Numbered from the stretch's first letter, positions 41,119 through 49,511 are shown. The stretch is 64,000 nt of DNA from Haloarchaeobius iranensis (GCF_900103505.1 NZ_FNIA01000001.1:1-64000), one strand, 5' to 3'. Translations and numbers: made by a program. The notes: generated by a model not told the origin, from the sequence alone.

Positions 41119-42150
41119 ATGGCAGACGTAGACCTCGAGAAACTCCCCGGCGTGGGACCGGCAACGGCAGACAAGCTCCGCGACGCAGGCTTCGACTCCT
41201 TCCAGGGCATCGCGGTCGCCTCCCCCTCGGAACTATCGAACACGGCGGACGTCGGCGAGTCCAGCGCGGCCGACATCGTCCAGGCCGCCCGCGAGGAGGC
41301 CGACATCGGCGGCTTCGAGACCGGCTCGCAGGTGCTCGAACGACGCAACGAGATCGGCAAGCTCAGCTGGCAGATCGACGAGGTGGACGACCTCCTCGGC
41401 GGCGGCATCGAGACCCAGTCCATCAGCGAGGTGTACGGCGAGTTCGGGGCCGGCAAGTCCCAGGTCACACACCAGCTCTCCGTGAACGTCCAGCTTCCCA
41501 AGGAGGTCGGCGGGCTGCGGGGCTCGACCATCTTCATCGACACCGAGGACACGTTCCGTCCCGAGCGCGTCGACGACATGGTCCGGGGACTCCCCGAGGA
41601 GGCCATCGAGGCCACCCTCGACGACCGCGGCATCGAGGGCTCGGCCGACGACGAGGAGACGATGGACGAACTCGTCGACGACGTCCTCGACAAGATCCAC
41701 GTCGCGAAGGGGTTCAACTCCAACCACCAGATGCTGCTGGCCGAGAAGGCCCAGGAGCTCGCCGGCGAGAACGAGGACGGCGAGTGGCCCGTCCGCCTGC
41801 TCTGTGTCGACTCGCTGACCGCCCACTTCCGTGCCGAGTACGTCGGCCGTGGCGAGCTCGCAGAGCGCCAGCAGAAGCTCAACAAGCACCTCCACGACCT
41901 CGACAAGGTCGGCAACCTGTTCAACTGCGCCGTCGTCGTGACGAACCAGGTCGCCTCGAACCCCGACTCGTTCTTCGGCGACCCCACCCAGCCCATCGGG
42001 GGCAACATCCTCGGCCACAAGTCCACCTTCCGGATGTACCTCCGCAAGTCCAAGGGTGACAAGCGTATCGTCCGCCTCGTGGACGCGCCGAACCTCGCCG
42101 ACGGCGAGGCCGTGATGCGCGTGCAGGACGGCGGCCTGCGCCCCGAGTAA
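41119..42150 (+). CDS. radA: RadA recombinase
   Basis: A 343-residue RecA/Rad51-family recombinase that forms filaments on single-stranded DNA and drives strand exchange. The N-terminal helix-hairpin-helix domain ([26 protein letters not shown]) is followed by the ATPase core with Walker A GEFGAGKS (residues 107-114), [14 protein letters not shown], and Walker [18 protein letters not shown]. The DNA loop regions lie around [27 protein letters not shown]. No intein is present, unlike some haloarchaeal radA genes. Confidence 0.98.
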   Translation: MADVDLEKLPGVGPATADKLRDAGFDSFQGIAVASPSELSNTADVGESSAADIVQAAREEADIGGFETGSQVLERRNEIGKLSWQIDEVDDLLGGGIETQSISEVYGEFGAGKSQVTHQLSVNVQLPKEVGGLRGSTIFIDTEDTFRPERVDDMVRGLPEEAIEATLDDRGIEGSADDEETMDELVDDVLDKIHVAKGFNSNHQMLLAEKAQELAGENEDGEWPVRLLCVDSLTAHFRAEYVGRGELAERQQKLNKHLHDLDKVGNLFNCAVVVTNQVASNPDSFFGDPTQPIGGNILGHKSTFRMYLRKSKGDKRIVRLVDAPNLADGEAVMRVQDGGLRPE

Positions 42151-42209
42151 CGCCGCCTCCACCGCGACGCTGGCTTTTCCTTTCGACTCCTGCCCGCGTA
42201 CTGACGAGT

Positions 42210-42378
42210 ATGAACTGGCGACGCCGCCTTCGCGTACGTCTTCCTCGGCAGCTGTGTCCCGCGGTACGGGCACTTCCTCGACGGGGTCGGCCTCCGGGGC
42301 CAACTCGTCGCCAGCGTCGTGCTCGCGGTGGTGCTCGTGGGCCAGTTCGGGACGCGGCAGCGGCTGTCGGCGGACTGA
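42210..42378 (+). pseudogene. small membrane protein gene, frameshifted at the start
   Basis: After the ATG at 42210, the reading frame one base over gives a coherent small protein: TGDAAFAYVFLGSCVPRYGH, then GVGLRGQLVASVVLAVVLVG, ending RQRLSAD with TGA at 42376-42378. It looks like a haloarchaeal protein of about 55 residues with one or two membrane helices. In that frame no ATG or GTG precedes the protein, only TGA overlapping the ATG. A single-base change right after the ATG would restore it. It is either a recent frameshift, an assembly error, or an unusual start. Confidence 0.45.
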
Positions 42379-42431
42379 GGACCCGAGCGCGCCCCGGAGA
42401 CGTGCAGCAAGCTGTTTCCCATAGTCTTGGA

Positions 42432-42451
42432 ATTGCAGTGCAATACTATAT
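42432..42451 (+). promoter_or_regulatory. promoter with palindromic operator of the sulfur operon
   Basis: ATTGCA G TGCAAT (42432-42444) is a perfect 13-bp palindrome with a single central base. It touches the TATA element TACTATAT at 42444-42451. A regulator bound here would cover the transcription factor B site. The start would fall near 42475, about 10 nt before the first ATG. Confidence 0.5.
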
Positions 42452-42485
42452 CCGTCGCTGGCGAACCCTCAACTGTGAAGACATC

Positions 42486-42884
42486 ATGAACGGCTATGCA
42501 CTCGTCATCGCGACGGACGAATTCGAGAAGATCACCGCAGCGAGCATCATCGGCTCCATCGCCGCAGCCTCGGAGATCCCGGTCGACGTGTTCGTGACGA
42601 TGAACGGGCTCCGCCCGTTCGAACACGAGGTCGTCGAGACGCGGGACTTCGCGACGGGACCGCTCGGCGAGGCGATGCTGACGAGCGAGGAGACGGAGAT
42701 CCCCCTGTTCACGGAGCAGTTCCGTGACGCCAAGGAGATGGGCCCGATGAACCTCTACGCCTGCACGATGGCCATGGAGATGTGGGGCCACGAGCTCGAC
42801 GACTACGTCGACATCTTCGACGGCGAACTCGGCGTCTCCGGCTTCCTGACGAAGGCCAGCGACAAGCAGGTGATATTCGTCTGA
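42486..42884 (+). CDS. DsrE/DsrF-like sulfur relay protein
   Basis: A 132-residue protein of the DsrE/F-like superfamily (small alpha/beta proteins that pass sulfane sulfur or form complexes with such carriers). It opens NGYALVIATDEFEKITAASIIG; the conserved Cys candidate is in NLYACTMAMEMWG near residue 97. The end, GVSGFLTKASDKQVIFV, is family-like. It is the first gene of a four-gene set with TusA, an SQR-like oxidoreductase and DUF1641, so a role in moving sulfur from sulfide or thiosulfate oxidation is likely. Confidence 0.88.
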   Translation: MNGYALVIATDEFEKITAASIIGSIAAASEIPVDVFVTMNGLRPFEHEVVETRDFATGPLGEAMLTSEETEIPLFTEQFRDAKEMGPMNLYACTMAMEMWGHELDDYVDIFDGELGVSGFLTKASDKQVIFV

Positions 42885-42948
42885 GCCAGCCCGGTCGCCA
42901 GCCGCATCGCCAACCGAACACCACGACACGACGACGAGACATCCAACA

Positions 42949-43188
42949 ATGAGCGAACAACTCACCGCCGACGTAACGATCGATTCCCGCGGTGCCGGCT
43001 GCCCCGGCCCCCTGATGGACCTCATCGGGAAGGTCAAGACGGCAGACAGCGGCACCGTCTTCGAACTACAGACCTCCGACCGTGGCTCGGTCACGGACGT
43101 CCCCGAGTGGGTCGAGAAGGCCGGCCACGAGCTGGTCGAGACCGTCGAGCACGACGACTACTGGAGCATCTACGTCCAGAAGTCCTGA
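42949..43188 (+). CDS. TusA-type sulfur carrier protein
   Basis: A 79-residue TusA/SirA-family protein. The sulfur-carrying Cys18 sits in the signature GAGCPGPLMDL, with the helix following it. TusA proteins accept persulfide sulfur and pass it on to tRNA thiolation, molybdopterin or oxidation enzymes. Here the neighbours (DsrE-like before, SQR-like 3 bp after) favour sulfane-sulfur trafficking in sulfide oxidation. Length equals the family norm. Confidence 0.93.
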   Translation: MSEQLTADVTIDSRGAGCPGPLMDLIGKVKTADSGTVFELQTSDRGSVTDVPEWVEKAGHELVETVEHDDYWSIYVQKS

Positions 43189-43191
43189 ACC

Positions 43192-44334
43192 ATGACCCGA
43201 ATCGTCATCGTCGGGGGCGGCACCGGCGGCACCGTACTGGCCAACCGGCTCGTCGAGAACCTCGAACACGAGGTCGACGCCGGCGAGGTCGAGGTGACGC
43301 TGGTCAACGACTCCCCCGACCACGTCTACAAGCCGACGTACCTGTACGTCCCGTTCGGGAAGAAGACCGCCGAGGACGCGGTCCGCCCGCTCGCGGACCT
43401 CGTCGACCGGCGGGTCGACCTGGAGATCAACCGCGTCCTCGACATCGACACGGACGGGGAGACCATCGAGCTGCAGGACGGCCACGACAAGCTGTCGTAC
43501 GACCACCTCGTGCTCGCGACCGGGGCGAAGCTGGTCCCAGAGGAAGTGCCCGGGCTCGTCGAGGGCGGGCACCACTTCTACGGCCGCGAGGGTGCCGAAC
43601 AGCTCCGTGACGCGCTCGCCGACTTCGACGGAGGCCACCTCGTGCTGAGCGTCGTCGGCGTCCCGCACATGTGCCCGGCCGCACCGGTCGAGTTCACGCT
43701 CATGGCCGACGAGTGGTTCCGCCAGCGCGGCATCCGCGACGAGGTCGAGATCACGTACACCTACCCGATTATGCGCCTGCACGGGCTCGAACCCGTCTCC
43801 GACTGGATGGAGCCCCGGTTCGCGGAGCGGGACATCAACACGGAGACGTTCTTCAACGCCGAGGCGGTCGACCCCGAAGCGGGCGTCGTCAGGTCGATGG
43901 AGGGCGAGGCGCTCGACTACGACCTGCTCGTCGCCATCCCGCCCCACGCGGGCGACGACCTCGTCGCCGACTCCGGCCTCGGCGACGACGGCTGGGTCGC
44001 CGTCGACAGGTACACCCTCGAAGCCGACCACGCCGAGAACGTGTACGCGATGGGTGACGCCGCCGACGTGCCGACCAGCAAGGCCGGCTCCGTCGCCCAC
44101 TACGAGGCCGACGTCATCGCGGACCGCATCGCCAGCGAGGTCCGCGGTCAGCCCCCGACGGCGACGTTCGACGGGAAGACCGTCTGCTTCATCGAGGCTG
44201 GCATGGACGAGGCGACGTTCATCGAGTTCGACTACGAGCACTCGCCGGCGATGCGCGACGAGTCGCGTCCCGTCCACTGGGCCAAGCTCGCGTACAACGA
44301 GACCTACTGGCTGACCGCCAGGGGGCTGCTCTGA
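43192..44334 (+). CDS. FAD-dependent SQR-like oxidoreductase
   Basis: A 380-residue flavoprotein of the sulfide:quinone oxidoreductase / flavocytochrome c sulfide dehydrogenase type. The FAD motif IVIVGGGTGGTVLANRL is at the N-terminus, DHLVLATGAKL near residue 105, and NVYAMGDAADVP near 283. Cys161 (in HMCPAAPVEF, the classic SQR redox position) and Cys332 (in KTVCFIEAG) could form the redox pair. The start lies 3 bp after tusA, indicating translational coupling. Sulfide to sulfane sulfur with electrons to quinone is the probable reaction. Confidence 0.9.
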   Translation: MTRIVIVGGGTGGTVLANRLVENLEHEVDAGEVEVTLVNDSPDHVYKPTYLYVPFGKKTAEDAVRPLADLVDRRVDLEINRVLDIDTDGETIELQDGHDKLSYDHLVLATGAKLVPEEVPGLVEGGHHFYGREGAEQLRDALADFDGGHLVLSVVGVPHMCPAAPVEFTLMADEWFRQRGIRDEVEITYTYPIMRLHGLEPVSDWMEPRFAERDINTETFFNAEAVDPEAGVVRSMEGEALDYDLLVAIPPHAGDDLVADSGLGDDGWVAVDRYTLEADHAENVYAMGDAADVPTSKAGSVAHYEADVIADRIASEVRGQPPTATFDGKTVCFIEAGMDEATFIEFDYEHSPAMRDESRPVHWAKLAYNETYWLTARGLL

Positions 44335-44344
44335 GGTGAGAGAG

Positions 44345-44953
44345 ATGGCAGAATCCCCACAGGAGCTCGAGGCCGAGGAGCTCACCGACGCCATCGAACA
44401 GAACCCCGAGGCCGTCGCCGAGTTCGTCAGCCGGCTCGACCGGGTGAACGAGCTGCTCGACGTGCTCGAACTCGGGACGAGCGCGATGGACGACGAGATG
44501 GTGATGCGCCTCGCCGGCACCGGCTCGACGCTCGCCGAGTCCGCCGACGCGATGGCGACCGACGAGACCGTCCGGCTCGCCGAGGCGGTCGGCCGCGACG
44601 GCGACGAACTCGCCGACGCCATGGCCACGGTCGCGGAGCTCCAGCGCGACGGCACGCTCGACGACCTCGCCGCGCTGTCGGACCTGCTCGCGCTCGCGAA
44701 CGGCGCGCTCGACGACGAGATGGTGATGCGCCTCGCCGGCACCGGCACCGCGCTGGGCGAGGTCGCCGACACCGCCGCAGAGCCCGACACGGTCCGCGGC
44801 CTGGACCGCATGCTGAACGCGGTCGGCGACGCCAGCACCGAGGACGCAGACCCCGTCGGCGCGCTCGGGCTCGTGAAGGCGACGCGGGACCCCGAGGTGA
44901 AGCGCGGACTGGGCTATCTGGTCGCCATCGCGCGGGCGCTGGGGTCCGCGTGA
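44345..44953 (+). CDS. DUF1641 protein with internal duplication
   Basis: A 202-residue DUF1641 protein. The ATG at 44345 has GAGGTGAGAG just ahead; a GTG 9 nt upstream is less likely. DDEMVMRLAGTG occurs twice (about residues 49-60 and 123-134), and around it two modules of about 74 residues can be aligned, so the gene arose by internal duplication. The C-terminus has the family segment GALGLVKATRDPEVKRGLGYLVAIARALG. DUF1641 proteins are often encoded beside formate dehydrogenase or SQR-like oxidoreductases; this one closes the sulfur operon. The role is unknown, perhaps an accessory subunit of the oxidoreductase. Confidence 0.9.
   Translation: MAESPQELEAEELTDAIEQNPEAVAEFVSRLDRVNELLDVLELGTSAMDDEMVMRLAGTGSTLAESADAMATDETVRLAEAVGRDGDELADAMATVAELQRDGTLDDLAALSDLLALANGALDDEMVMRLAGTGTALGEVADTAAEPDTVRGLDRMLNAVGDASTEDADPVGALGLVKATRDPEVKRGLGYLVAIARALGSA
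44489..44524 (+). repeat. 36-nt direct repeat in DUF1641 gene, copy 1
   Basis: The first of two identical 36-nt segments encoding DDEMVMRLAGTG, 222 bp (74 codons) apart. Identity at every third base suggests recent copying or gene conversion between the two modules. Confidence 0.85.
44711..44746 (+). repeat. 36-nt direct repeat in DUF1641 gene, copy 2
   Basis: The second copy of the 36-nt segment at 44489-44524, in the same frame. Confidence 0.85.
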
Positions 44954-45005
44954 AAACGAGTCCTGCGGTCGCCGGTACGCTTCTACGGTTCCTGTCGTTC
45001 CAACG

Positions 45006-45033
45006 TCGAGGACTCGTGCGCTACGCTTACTCG
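45006..45033 (-). repeat. direct repeat of the sufU 3' end, outer copy
   Basis: These 28 bases are identical to 45081-45108, and similarity continues for about 9 more bases. On the minus strand the segment includes a second CGAGTAAGCG, i.e. a duplicate of the sufU stop codon context, 75 bp downstream of the real one. Confidence 0.85.
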
Positions 45034-45080
45034 CCCTCGCTCTCTCCCGCCTCGACGGGTCGTCCCTCCCCGCCTCGGTT

Positions 45081-45108
45081 TCGAGGACTCGTGCGCTACG
45101 CTTACTCG
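45081..45108 (-). repeat. direct repeat of the sufU 3' end, inner copy
   Basis: The copy that contains the true end of sufU (stop at 45102-45104). See 45006-45033 for the duplicate. Confidence 0.85.
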
Positions 45109-45536
45109 TCCTCGCTGTCCTCTTCCGTCGTCGTCTTCTCCAGGTCGAGTTCGCCGCGGTAGATGTCGGCCCCGTCCTGTGCCACCTTCTCCGCGAGCAC
45201 CGCACACTTGACACGCATCGGCGAGATGTCCACGCCGAGCATGTCGATCACGTCGTCCCGGTCCATCTCCGCGAGTTCGTCGAGGGTCTTCCCGCGGAGC
45301 TCCTGCGAGAACATGCTCGCGGCGGCCTGCGAGATGGCGCAGCCGTCGCCGCGGAAGGCCGCGCCCGCGATGGTCTCCTCGTCGTCCTCGAGCTTCACGT
45401 CGATTCGGATCTCGTCGCCGCACATCGGGTTCTCGCCGACGTGCGAGAACGTCGCGTCCTCGATCTCCCCGTAGTTCCGGGGGTTCTTGTAGTGGTCGAG
45501 GATCTGCTGTCGGTACATGTCCGAGCCAGGTCCCAT
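45102..45536 (-). CDS. sufU: SufU/IscU-type Fe-S cluster scaffold
   Basis: A 144-residue iron-sulfur scaffold. The three ligand cysteines are Cys39 (NPMCGDEI, with Asp41), Cys66 (GDGCAISQAAASM) and Cys111 (MRVKCAVL). The spacing between the second and third is the longer SufU type. It receives persulfide sulfur from the SufS cysteine desulfurase, encoded about 2.3 kb away on the same strand. The C-terminus is a short acidic tail (TTTEEDSEDE). Two other genes stand between sufU and sufS, so they are not one operon. Confidence 0.94.
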   Translation of the reverse strand: MGPGSDMYRQQILDHYKNPRNYGEIEDATFSHVGENPMCGDEIRIDVKLEDDEETIAGAAFRGDGCAISQAAASMFSQELRGKTLDELAEMDRDDVIDMLGVDISPMRVKCAVLAEKVAQDGADIYRGELDLEKTTTEEDSEDE

Positions 45537-45651
45537 TGTCGTCCCCGAATAGGGGAGTTCGGTGGAAAAGGGTTCCGCAGCGGGCCAGGAGAGTCAAACG
45601 CGTGTTTGAGGCTGGGGCACACACTTGGGGCCGTCGGCTGTCTGTGCACGT

Positions 45652-47178
45652 ATGGTCCTCCACCCGACCGACGACTCCGCCGACCGCGTCGGCCGTCGTG
45701 GCGTCCTCGCCGGCCTGGCTGGCGTCGCTGCCGCCGGCGTCGCCGGGACGACCGTGACCGCGTCGCGACCGACCGAGCGGGCGACATCGCTCGAACCGAC
45801 CGCAGAACTCGCCATCGAGGGCCTCTGCGAGGCCGTCGTGAGCGAGGACGGCGAGACGGTGTTCGCGGCGACCCGCGACGGCTTCGCGACCGTCGACGTG
45901 AGCGACCCCGCGAACCCGGCACTGCTGTACGAGGAACGCGGACTCACCCACGACGGACAGGGGCCGATGCAGCGGGTCTACGACGTGAAGTACGCCGACG
46001 ACCGGCTCGTCGTCGCCGGGCCGAACGCCGGCGGCCGCGGCGAACTCTCCGGGTTCTTCCTCTACGACGTGGAGGACCCCGCCAACCCCGAGCGGCTCGC
46101 CTTCCAGCCGACGAACCACGCCATCCACAACTGCTTCTTCGACGGCACGCACGCCTACCTCACCGGCAGCGGCGTGCCGAACGAGCCGACGATGATCTAC
46201 GACGTGACCGGCGACGCGCCGGAGCAGGTCGGCGAGTGGACCGCCGTCGACGAGGACGACGCGTGGCGCGACGCCGGCCGGAACTACCTCTCGTGTCACG
46301 ACGTGTACGTGCAGGACGACAGGCTGTACGTCGCCTACTGGGACGCGGGCACCTGGGTCGTCGACATTGCCGACCGCGCGAACCCGACCGCGGTCGCGAA
46401 GCTCGGCGGCCACACCGCCGAGTACCTGGCGGGGGTCGAGAACGGGTTCACCGCCGAGTTCGTCGAGCTGCCCGGGAACTCGCACTACGTCCAGCCGAAC
46501 GCCGACGCCTCGGCGGTGTACGTCGGCAAGGAGGCCTGGGACCGCGAGGACACGTCCGACCACGACGGCGGCCCCGGCGGCATCGAGCTCTGGTCGATGG
46601 GCGACGAGCCGACCCGCGAGACCATCCTCGCACCCCCTGAGGACAACGACGGGGCGACCTCGCACAACTTCGGCGTCCGCGACGACCGGCTCTACACCTC
46701 CTGGTACGGCGGCGGGGTCCAGGTGTACGACGTTGCCGACCGCACCGCACCGCGACTCCTCGGCGGCTGGCGCGCGGACGAGACGACGAGCTTCTGGACG
46801 GCCGAGCCCATCCACGAAGGGTTCGTCGGCGCGAGCTACCAGAACCCCGAGAACGACCGCGAGGAGCGCCGGCAGGGCGTCGGTGCGCGCCTGCTGCTGT
46901 TCCCGGAACCCGAGGGCGAGGGCGAGCCCGCACCGACGATGGAGCCCCGACCGGTGCCCGAAACGGGCTCGGCCGGCGACACCGACACGCCGACTACTCG
47001 CCCGCCGGACTCCGGCGGCAGTGAGGGCGGGACGGCGGGGCGGACCACGACGACCGGGAACGACGACACGGCCGGAACCACCGACGGCGGCTCGCCCGGG
47101 TTCGGCGTGCTCGCGGCGCTCGCGGGCGTCGGCGCGGCGGCGGGGCTGGCGAGGCGGCGACCGCAGGAAGAGGAGTAG
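45652..47178 (+). CDS. Tat-exported LVIVD-repeat protein with PGF-CTERM tail
   Basis: A 508-residue surface protein. A Tat-type signal (VGRRGVLAGLAGVAAAGVAG) is followed by LVIVD repeats forming a beta-propeller (FATVDVSDPANPALLYEERG, LYDVEDPANPERLAFQ, VVDIADRANPTAVAKLGG, QVYDVADRTAPRLLGG). A Thr/Gly/Asp-rich spacer (about 430-480) leads to the C-terminal sorting signal SPGFGVLAALAGVGAAAGLA followed by RRR. This is the PGF-CTERM pattern that archaeosortase ArtA processes for lipid anchoring. The function of LVIVD propellers is unknown; ligand binding or adhesion is likely. Confidence 0.9.
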   Translation: MVLHPTDDSADRVGRRGVLAGLAGVAAAGVAGTTVTASRPTERATSLEPTAELAIEGLCEAVVSEDGETVFAATRDGFATVDVSDPANPALLYEERGLTHDGQGPMQRVYDVKYADDRLVVAGPNAGGRGELSGFFLYDVEDPANPERLAFQPTNHAIHNCFFDGTHAYLTGSGVPNEPTMIYDVTGDAPEQVGEWTAVDEDDAWRDAGRNYLSCHDVYVQDDRLYVAYWDAGTWVVDIADRANPTAVAKLGGHTAEYLAGVENGFTAEFVELPGNSHYVQPNADASAVYVGKEAWDREDTSDHDGGPGGIELWSMGDEPTRETILAPPEDNDGATSHNFGVRDDRLYTSWYGGGVQVYDVADRTAPRLLGGWRADETTSFWTAEPIHEGFVGASYQNPENDREERRQGVGARLLLFPEPEGEGEPAPTMEPRPVPETGSAGDTDTPTTRPPDSGGSEGGTAGRTTTTGNDDTAGTTDGGSPGFGVLAALAGVGAAAGLARRRPQEEE

Positions 47179-47208
47179 CTGGCGGTTGGATGGCCGCCGG
47201 TGATGGCC

Positions 47209-47844
47209 TCACCGCTCGCCGGCGACCTCCCCCTCGAACTGCTCGACGAACGTCTCGAGGAACGCGTGGCGGTCGGCCGCCAGCGCCCGACCGGCGTCCG
47301 TGTACATCCGGTCCTGGATGCGGAGCAGCTTCTTGTGGACGTGGTTGAACGACGTCTCGCCAGCGGGCGAGTCGTCGGCCTCGGGGGGCAGCTCGGGGTC
47401 GTGGAGCGTTCGGCCGTGCTCGCCGGCGTAGGCGAACGTCCGTGCGAGCCCGACCGCGCCGATGGCGTCGAGGTTGTCCGCGTCGGCGAGCAGCTTCGCC
47501 TCGCGGCTCTCCGGCTCGACGTCGTTCGAGAACCGATGGGCGCGGATGCAGTGCGCGACCGCGTCGGCGGTCTCCGGGTCGGTCCCCTCCGCCTCGAGGA
47601 TACGTCGAGCCTCCGCGGCACCCCACTCGGCGTGGTCCGCTATCTCGCCGTCGCTCTCGCGCTTGCGTCCGATGTCGTGGAGCCAGGCAGCCGCCAGGAG
47701 CACGTCCTCGTCGACCGCCGGCTCGGTTCGGTCGGCGAGCGTCTCGGCGTTCTCGACCATGCGCTCGACGTGGTGCCAGTCGTGCGTCGGTGCGAGTCCG
47801 CCGAAGTACGTCTCGGCGCGCTCGCTGAGGGCGGGGACGTCCAT
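47209..47844 (-). CDS. HD-domain phosphohydrolase
   Basis: A 211-residue metal-dependent phosphohydrolase. The HD-superfamily ligands are seen in THDWHHVERMVENAETLA (first His), AAAWLHDIGRK (the HD pair), and HCIRAHRF; the Asp in LADADNLDAIGAVGLAR completes the site. The start at 47844 (MDVPALSERAETYFG) is the first ATG with coding character. The family includes nucleotidases and cyclic nucleotide hydrolases, and the substrate is unknown. It lies 40 bp after sufS on the same strand and could be co-transcribed with it. Confidence 0.9.
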   Translation of the reverse strand: MDVPALSERAETYFGGLAPTHDWHHVERMVENAETLADRTEPAVDEDVLLAAAWLHDIGRKRESDGEIADHAEWGAAEARRILEAEGTDPETADAVAHCIRAHRFSNDVEPESREAKLLADADNLDAIGAVGLARTFAYAGEHGRTLHDPELPPEADDSPAGETSFNHVHKKLLRIQDRMYTDAGRALAADRHAFLETFVEQFEGEVAGER

Positions 47845-47884
47845 GGGTGCTGGCACCGATGCCAGTCGCAAAAACGGTTCGGAG

Positions 47885-49132
47885 CTACGCGAACAGCTCC
47901 CGCGCGTCGTCGATGGCGTCGACGAGCACGTCGATCTCGGCCTCGGTGTTGTAGACGTAGAACGACGCGCGGGCGGAGGCAGCGACGCCCAGCGTGTCGT
48001 GCAGCGGCTGGGTGCAGTGGTCGCCGGCACGGATGGCGACGCCGTAGTCGTTGACGATGCTCGCCAGGTCGTGGGCGTGGACGCTCCCGACGTTGAACGC
48101 GACGAGCCCGCCGCGGCCCTGGTCCGGCGACGGGCCGTATATCTCGACGTCGTCGAACTCGCTCAGGCGCTCGTAGGCGTAGCGCGAGAGGCGCTCCTCG
48201 TGGCGCTGCACCCGCTCCATCCCGATGTCCTCGAGGTAGTCGATAGCCGCGTCGAGCCCGACTGCCTGCGCGATGAGGGGAGTGCCCGCCTCGAACTTCC
48301 AGGGCAGGTCGTTCCACGTCGAGTCCTCGAACGTCACCTTCCGTATCATGTCGCCGCCGTAGAGGTACGGCTGCATCGCCTCGAGGATGTGCTCCTTGCC
48401 GTAGAGCACGCCGATGCCGGTCGGCCCGGCCATCTTGTGCCCCGAGAAGGCGTAGAAGTCGGCGTCGATGTCGCCCACGTCGACCGGCCGGGTCGGCACC
48501 GCCTGCGCGCCGTCGATGAACGCGTAGGCGTCGTGCTCGTGGGCCAGGTCCGCCAGTTCGGAGACGGGGTTGACGGTCCCGAGCGTGTTCGAGACGTGGA
48601 CCGCGCTGACCATCTTCGTGTCGTCGGTGACGAGGTCGCCCGCGGCGTCCATGTCCAGCTGGCCGTCCCCGTCGATGGGGATGTACTCCACCGTCGCGCC
48701 GGTGCGCTTGGCGACCTGCTGCCAGGTGACCAGCGAGGCGTGGTGCTCCATCTCGGTGAGGACGACCTCGTCGCCCGGCCCCAGCTCCGCGAGGCCCCAG
48801 GCGTAGGCGACGAGGTTCATCGCCTCGGTCGTGTTCTTCGTGAAGACGATCTCCTCGCGCCCGTCCGCGCCGATGAACTCCGCGACGCGGTCGTGGGCCT
48901 CCTCGTAGGCGATCGAGGCTTCCTGGCTCAGCTGGTGCACGCCACGGTGGACGTTCGCGTTGTAGCCGTGGTAGTAGTCGACGATGGCGTCGACGACCTG
49001 TTCGGGTGTCTGGCTCGTCGCCCCGTTGTCGAGGTAGACCAGCGGGACGTCGTCGCCGACGGTCCGCTCGAGGATCGGGAAGTCCTCGCGGATGCGCTCG
49101 ATGTCGAGTGGTTCGATGTCCTGCGTGCTCAT
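47885..49132 (-). CDS. sufS: SufS-type cysteine desulfurase
   Basis: A 415-residue PLP enzyme that takes sulfur from cysteine to a persulfide for Fe-S assembly. The PLP lysine is Lys233 in AFSGHKMAGPTGIGVLYG and the active-site Cys373 lies in RAGDHCTQPLHDTLG. These placements, and the short insertion around the Cys, fit the SufS (group II) type that pairs with SufU or SufE. SufU is encoded 2.3 kb away. The start at 49132 (MSTQDIEPLDIERI) is the only good ATG. Confidence 0.96.
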   Translation of the reverse strand: MSTQDIEPLDIERIREDFPILERTVGDDVPLVYLDNGATSQTPEQVVDAIVDYYHGYNANVHRGVHQLSQEASIAYEEAHDRVAEFIGADGREEIVFTKNTTEAMNLVAYAWGLAELGPGDEVVLTEMEHHASLVTWQQVAKRTGATVEYIPIDGDGQLDMDAAGDLVTDDTKMVSAVHVSNTLGTVNPVSELADLAHEHDAYAFIDGAQAVPTRPVDVGDIDADFYAFSGHKMAGPTGIGVLYGKEHILEAMQPYLYGGDMIRKVTFEDSTWNDLPWKFEAGTPLIAQAVGLDAAIDYLEDIGMERVQRHEERLSRYAYERLSEFDDVEIYGPSPDQGRGGLVAFNVGSVHAHDLASIVNDYGVAIRAGDHCTQPLHDTLGVAASARASFYVYNTEAEIDVLVDAIDDARELFA

Positions 49133-49217
49133 TACGTTGTTTTGGGTGCCCTAGACCCAATTGTCCTTCGGTCGTGGCGATTCACCTGCCGTTCGAACGC
49201 GACGTTCGACCCCGGGT

Positions 49218-49511
49218 TCAGAGCACGGCGACGGCACCGATGCCGACGAAGAAGAGGGCGAGGACGGTCACGCTGGGACCGTCGTACGACGACTGCGGGA
49301 GCATCCCGTACAGCTGGAGGGAGAGCGCGAGCAGCACCGCGGCGAGGACGAACACCGAGACCGTATCGAGTGCCACGAACGAGAGCGCACCGAGAGCGAG
49401 GATACCGAGGACGACGAGGACATCCCCGAACTGGCCGTCGAAGCGGGCTCCTATCAAGCCGACCGCCGACTGTTCGGACTCCATGTCCGGCCGTGCGATC
49501 GGCATCGCCAT
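49218..49511 (-). CDS. small membrane protein of unknown function
   Basis: A 97-residue protein with three likely membrane helices (FGDVLVVLGILALGALSFVAL, VSVFVLAAVLLALSLQLYG, SVTVLALFFVGIGAVAVL) after a polar N-terminus (MAMPIARPDMESEQSA). Two ATG codons lie close together at 49511 and 49505, and the second may be used. No family recognised. It is divergent from the KH-domain gene across 152 bp. Confidence 0.7.
   Translation of the reverse strand: MAMPIARPDMESEQSAVGLIGARFDGQFGDVLVVLGILALGALSFVALDTVSVFVLAAVLLALSLQLYGMLPQSSYDGPSVTVLALFFVGIGAVAVL

Noticed and set aside
44960-45101. Second small gene downstream of sufU
   Set aside because: The stretch is a partial duplication of the sufU 3' end without a start codon.
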